Shown here: positions 61,228 to 64,000 of the stretch, piece after piece
Position numbering within the stretch: the first letter of the stretch is position 1
Layout: every line of letters starts with the position of its first letter
Made by a program: the position numbers and the translations under genes
Notes under the pieces: model-generated
Databases searched by the model: none
Told to the model about the DNA's origin: nothing
The model's input: only the letters and a program-made list of their open reading frames with translations
NCBI GenBank assembly: GCA_965223245.1
Contig: CBDCVY010000013.1
Coordinates: 248,001 to 312,000, forward strand
Reading direction: 5' to 3'
Origin: CBDCVY01 sp965223245
Lineage (GTDB): Bacteria > Nitrospinota > Nitrospinia > Nitrospinales > Nitrospinaceae
Length of the DNA stretch: 64,000 bases

Positions 61228-62004
61228 ATGTTGCTAGCTGTAGACATTGGAAACACAAATATTGTATTTGGTTTGTATATAAATGAGGAATTGCGAACTC
61301 ATTGGCGCATTCGGACTGAAAAAAACCGAACAACTGATGAATATTGGGTTTTGGTCAATGAGTTTATCCGGCTTAATGAAATTGGTCCGGAAACGATTGA
61401 CGACATAATTATTTCTTGCGTGGTCCCTCATTTAATTCCCATATTTGAAGAACTTTCAAAAAAATATTTTAAAGCCGCCCCGTTAATAGTTGGACCAGGA
61501 ATAAAAACCGGAATACCTATTTTATATAAAAATCCTGCGGAGGTGGGTGCCGATAGAATCGTAAATGCTGTGGCTGGTTTTGCAAAATATGGCGGACCCT
61601 TAATAATTGTTGATTTTGGGACGGCAACCACTTTTGATGTAGTTTCTAATAAGGGCGAATATTTGGGGGGTGTTATTTGTCCAGGTTTGCAAATTTCCTT
61701 GGAGGCCCTTTATAAAGGAACAGCAAAATTGTCTCCCGTTGACTTGGTGACTCCTAAACATGTTATTGGAAAATCGACTGTGGAAAGTATTCAAGCAGGG
61801 GCTATTTTTGGATCTGTGGGCTTAGTTGAAAAAATGATTTCAAAAATTCATGAAGAACTTGGGCAAAGGGCGAAAGTAATTGGAACGGGTGGAGTCTTAA
61901 AGTCAATCATTGAACAAATAGATATTATTGAAACGATAGATCCTTTTCTTACATTAGAAGGTTTGAAAATAATTTACGATCTCAATCGAAGAAAACTCGG
62001 GTGA
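61228..62004 (+). CDS. coaX: Type III pantothenate kinase
   Basis: Cytoplasmic enzyme of 258 residues that phosphorylates pantothenate in the first step of coenzyme A synthesis. ASKHA-fold motifs are DIGNTNIVFGLY (residues 5-16, phosphate 1), the pantothenate-binding AEVGADRIVNAVAGFAKYGG, DFGTATTFDVVS (phosphate 2; about 130-141), ICPGLQISLEALYKGTAKLS and the adenosine motif IGTGGVLKSI. All key residues are in place. It starts with ATG at 61228 and appears to be a single-gene unit, with the usual length. Confidence 0.97.
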   Translation: MLLAVDIGNTNIVFGLYINEELRTHWRIRTEKNRTTDEYWVLVNEFIRLNEIGPETIDDIIISCVVPHLIPIFEELSKKYFKAAPLIVGPGIKTGIPILYKNPAEVGADRIVNAVAGFAKYGGPLIIVDFGTATTFDVVSNKGEYLGGVICPGLQISLEALYKGTAKLSPVDLVTPKHVIGKSTVESIQAGAIFGSVGLVEKMISKIHEELGQRAKVIGTGGVLKSIIEQIDIIETIDPFLTLEGLKIIYDLNRRKLG

Positions 62005-62117
62005 TTCCTTTTGTTAAAACCGACTTTCCCAATCGGAGGAGGGGGCTTAGGGATCCGAGGAGAGGAGGAACCCCGGATAAAGATCAGAAAAGCCGGTCTT
62101 AACCATGTAAAAAATTT

Positions 62118-62354
62118 TTACCTTGCAGGTTTCATTAAAAATAACCTTACCAGCATGCTATCTTCATCCCGGTTGGAAACTTTAAAACCCTTTGACTCTG
62201 CTAACTTTTGAAATGCTTCTGTAAAATTCTTTTTTTTATCTAAGATTATTTCAAGGATTCCATTTGTTTTTACATCCTCGATGGCTTTCTTGGTTTCAGA
62301 AAAAGCATTAAAAAAGGATAACCCTCTAGTGTCTAATGTCTTAAAAACCTTCAT
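62118..62354 (-). CDS. TusA-like protein lacking the active cysteine
   Basis: Protein of 78 residues that fits the TusA/SirA two-layer fold. TLDTRGLSFFNAFSETKKAI aligns with the usual L-D-x-R-G-L-x-C-P-x-P signature, and VKTNGILEIILDKKKNFTEA and SKGFKVSNRDED give the second half. However F14 and F15 occupy the Cys-Pro positions, so sulfur transfer by the normal route is impossible. GGGAGA about eight bases upstream supports the start. It converges on coaX. It could be a regulator or partner protein. No sulfur-relay genes are next to it. Confidence 0.7.
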   Translation of the reverse strand: MKVFKTLDTRGLSFFNAFSETKKAIEDVKTNGILEIILDKKKNFTEAFQKLAESKGFKVSNRDEDSMLVRLFLMKPAR

Positions 62355-62674
62355 GATTTATTTCTCCCTTGACCCACTGAAGTGATAAACCGAAAATCAA
62401 AACCCAATTTCAACTTATTACCCTTATATAATTTGGAGATTAAATTAGAGTTAAAGGTTTATTAATTTTTTTTAATACTGAAAGAGGATTTTAAGTTGTT
62501 GAATTTAAAAGGCCTAGGGGTGGTAAGGAGTGGCATTATGTTTGTTGATTTAAATTCAATTTATTGGGCGGATATTTCATTATGATATGATTTTGGAAAA
62601 CATTTTCATTGTTGTTAGAATGTATCTTCTGTATTCATAAAACGAAATTAAAACATTGGAAAGGGACTGTGACG
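62355..62674. other. Intergenic region, 320 bp
   Basis: Divergent AT-rich spacer between the TusA-like gene and the LRR gene. It contains the ribosome site GGAAAGGGA for the LRR gene and presumably two promoters. No other element was recognised. Confidence 0.45.
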
Positions 62675-63607
62675 ATGGCCATTTCAAGGGACGGAAATAC
62701 TCAATATGAGTCTCCCGAGTTACCTTTTGAAGAGAAATCAGAAAAATTAAGGTCGGAGATTAAACTACTTTTGGAGAAAGATAATTCCAGTTTAGTGCTC
62801 CGCGGAAAATATTTTTCTACCGATGAAATGACTATTCTCTCACAATTCGAGCAAGTTCAATCGGTTCGATCCTTGGATATAAGCGATAATCAAATTGGAA
62901 ACGATGGCTTGAAAATTATTTTTGAGTCGAAAAATTTTGAGAATTTAGAGGAACTTAATCTTTCTATAAACTTTATCACCAAAGATGGAATAATAGAAAT
63001 CTCTGAATCTCAAGAGGTTAAAATAAAACACCTTAAAATTTTGCATCTAGAAGATAATAAATTAATTGACGAAGCGGCTGTATCTCTTGTCAACTCCTCC
63101 AATTTTATTGAATTGGAATCGTTAAATATTGGTTGGAATGAAGTGGGAAATGATACCGTGATAGCACTTGGAAAAAGTGATTCTATGAAAAATCTGAAGT
63201 CCCTAAATTTAGAAAGAAATTATGTAGATCAAGAAGGTGTGAAAGGTTTGTGTGAAGGAGGGGCATTGGGTGAATTAGAAAATCTAAACCTATCATCTAA
63301 TAAATTGGGTGACCTTGGTGCAGGAGCCTTAGCTACGGGGAGTCCCTTGCCCAAGTTGAAATATTTATGGCTTACCAACAACTCAATTGGAGATGAAGGT
63401 GCTAAAATGCTGGGAGAATCCAATAACTTTCCAATCCTTGAAAAATTGTATATTGGTCGAAACTACTTTCAGGAGCCGGGAGGGGATGCTTTGTATAATA
63501 CTAAAACCATGCCGAATTTAAAGACTTTGGTTTTGAGAGAGGGGGTTGAGTCGACTCCGGGTTACGTAAATTATTCTCGACCAGAATTGCTAAGGCCAGG
63601 ACATTAA
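62675..63607 (+). CDS. Leucine-rich-repeat protein (ribonuclease-inhibitor-like)
   Basis: Protein of 310 residues. I chose the ATG at 62675 over a TTG at 62609 because GGAAAGGGA lies eight bases upstream. After about 50 residues, eight RNI-type repeats of 24-27 residues follow: RSLDISDNQIGNDGLKII, LEELNLSINFITKDGI, LKILHLEDNKLIDEAA, LESLNIGWNEVGNDTV, LKSLNLERNYVDQEGV, LENLNLSSNKLGDLGA, LKYLWLTNNSIGDEGA and LEKLYIGRNYFQEPGG. There is no signal peptide, so it is probably a cytoplasmic protein-binding scaffold. It faces a second LRR gene tail to tail. Confidence 0.88.
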   Translation: MAISRDGNTQYESPELPFEEKSEKLRSEIKLLLEKDNSSLVLRGKYFSTDEMTILSQFEQVQSVRSLDISDNQIGNDGLKIIFESKNFENLEELNLSINFITKDGIIEISESQEVKIKHLKILHLEDNKLIDEAAVSLVNSSNFIELESLNIGWNEVGNDTVIALGKSDSMKNLKSLNLERNYVDQEGVKGLCEGGALGELENLNLSSNKLGDLGAGALATGSPLPKLKYLWLTNNSIGDEGAKMLGESNNFPILEKLYIGRNYFQEPGGDALYNTKTMPNLKTLVLREGVESTPGYVNYSRPELLRPGH

Positions 63608-63638
63608 GTGGGCAAATTAGAAAGCTTTGTATAGCGGA

Positions 63639-64000
63639 TTAAAAAACTTTTAGCTTTTCTAATTTTGTAAGCTTAGGGGAATTACGAAGTGCCTGTTTGA
63701 CCTCTTCAGATTTTACCCGATTGCCTCCCAAATGGAGATAAGTAAGATTCGATAAATTGTCCGAGTTCGCGATCGCCAAAGCGCCTTCCTCACACAAACG
63801 GTTATCCACTAAACTTAATGATTTAACTTCTGTAAGTATATTTGAGGATGCAAGTAATTTGCCTCCCTCCGGGCCAATTCCGTTACATTCTAAGTTGAGG
63901 GTTTCTACTTTTTTAAACTTGGGGCATTGAGCAATGATCTTAACTCCTTCATCACCTAAATTATTTGAGCCTAAATGTAAGTAGTCAATATTATCAATAT
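63639..64000 (-). CDS. Leucine-rich-repeat protein, N-terminus beyond the right edge
   Basis: I translated this by hand. The minus frame is open from base 64000 to TAA at 63639-63641, giving the last 120 residues. Four RNI-type repeats are present: IDYLHLGSNNLGDEGVKIIA, VETLNLECNGIGPEGGKLLA, VKSLSLVDNRLCEEGALAIA and LTYLHLGGNRVKSEEVKQAL. It converges on the other LRR gene with 31 bases between stops, and is probably an inverted paralogue. Confidence 0.85.
   Translation of the reverse strand, partial: IDNIDYLHLGSNNLGDEGVKIIAQCPKFKKVETLNLECNGIGPEGGKLLASSNILTEVKSLSLVDNRLCEEGALAIANSDNLSNLTYLHLGGNRVKSEEVKQALRNSPKLTKLEKLKVF

Noticed and set aside
62011..62211. 66-codon plus-strand frame after coaX
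   Set aside because: It begins in the GC-rich patch and overlaps the better supported TusA-like gene on the other strand; no domain is seen.
1..64000. tRNA, rRNA, CRISPR, insertion sequence or integrase
   Set aside because: I checked the intergenic stretches by eye for T-loop-like strings, spaced direct repeats and transposase-like frames and saw none; faint examples could be missed without a program.

Overview
The window is AT-rich (by eye mid-30s % G+C) and comes from a Gram-negative, diderm bacterium. The evidence is an RND efflux system, lipobox lipoproteins, a Wza-type exporter and an outer-membrane beta-barrel. TTG and GTG starts are used next to good Shine-Dalgarno sites. The mix of leucine-rich-repeat proteins, an HDOD/histidine-kinase signalling operon, type III pantothenate kinase and a YdeP-like molybdoenzyme would suit a marine Nitrospinota-like or deltaproteobacterial lineage. 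That placement is inference with low confidence. I saw no rRNA, tRNA, CRISPR, transposase or phage genes.

Layout. 1-4473 (minus): RND efflux permease, cut by the left edge, with its membrane-fusion partner. 4791-8595 (plus): SAM methyltransferase, PaaK/CapK-like adenylating enzyme and secreted beta-helix protein. 8651-12756 (minus): module A, DUF4956 - CotH kinase/beta-helix - VTC. 13062-14198 (minus): MsrAB. 14963-16824 (plus): a second PaaK/CapK-like enzyme and a small lipoprotein. 17013-23349 (minus): YdeP-like molybdoenzyme, a cyclase/HD-GYP fusion and a DUF4403 lipoprotein. 23751-27106 (plus): PEGA lipoprotein, GT39-type transferase and CobW-type GTPase. 28098-32817 (plus): two more secreted beta-helix proteins, one carrying three DNRLRE repeats and a HYR domain.

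32939-46036 (plus) is an exopolysaccharide locus: STN-like protein, Wzz/BY-kinase-like copolymerase, UDP-sugar epimerase, MurJ-type flippase, Wzy-like polymerase, four GT4 glycosyltransferases and a third PaaK/CapK-like enzyme. 46300-50367 (plus) is module B, a second DUF4956 - CotH/beta-helix - VTC set. 50421-55573 (minus) completes the polysaccharide machinery with a sugar epimerase, a WbaP-type priming transferase, a Wza-like exporter and an outer-membrane barrel. 55864-64000 is mainly housekeeping and signalling: nucleoside transporter, DUF4325-like protein, histidine kinase/HDOD/PilZ-neighbour-like operon, coaX, a TusA-like protein without its cysteine, and two convergent LRR genes.

How the parts may work together. 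The genes from about 28 to 56 kb can prime, build, flip, polymerise and export a surface polysaccharide by a Wzx/Wzy-type route. Around and inside it lie three repeated families: two DUF4956-CotH-VTC modules in opposite orientation, three PaaK/CapK-like adenylating enzymes, and three secreted parallel beta-helix proteins that share a C-terminal domain. The best candidate for an undescribed system is a surface-decoration apparatus in which CotH kinases and VTC-type polyphosphate polymerases modify exported beta-helix or polysaccharide material. This is a hypothesis from gene content and context only.
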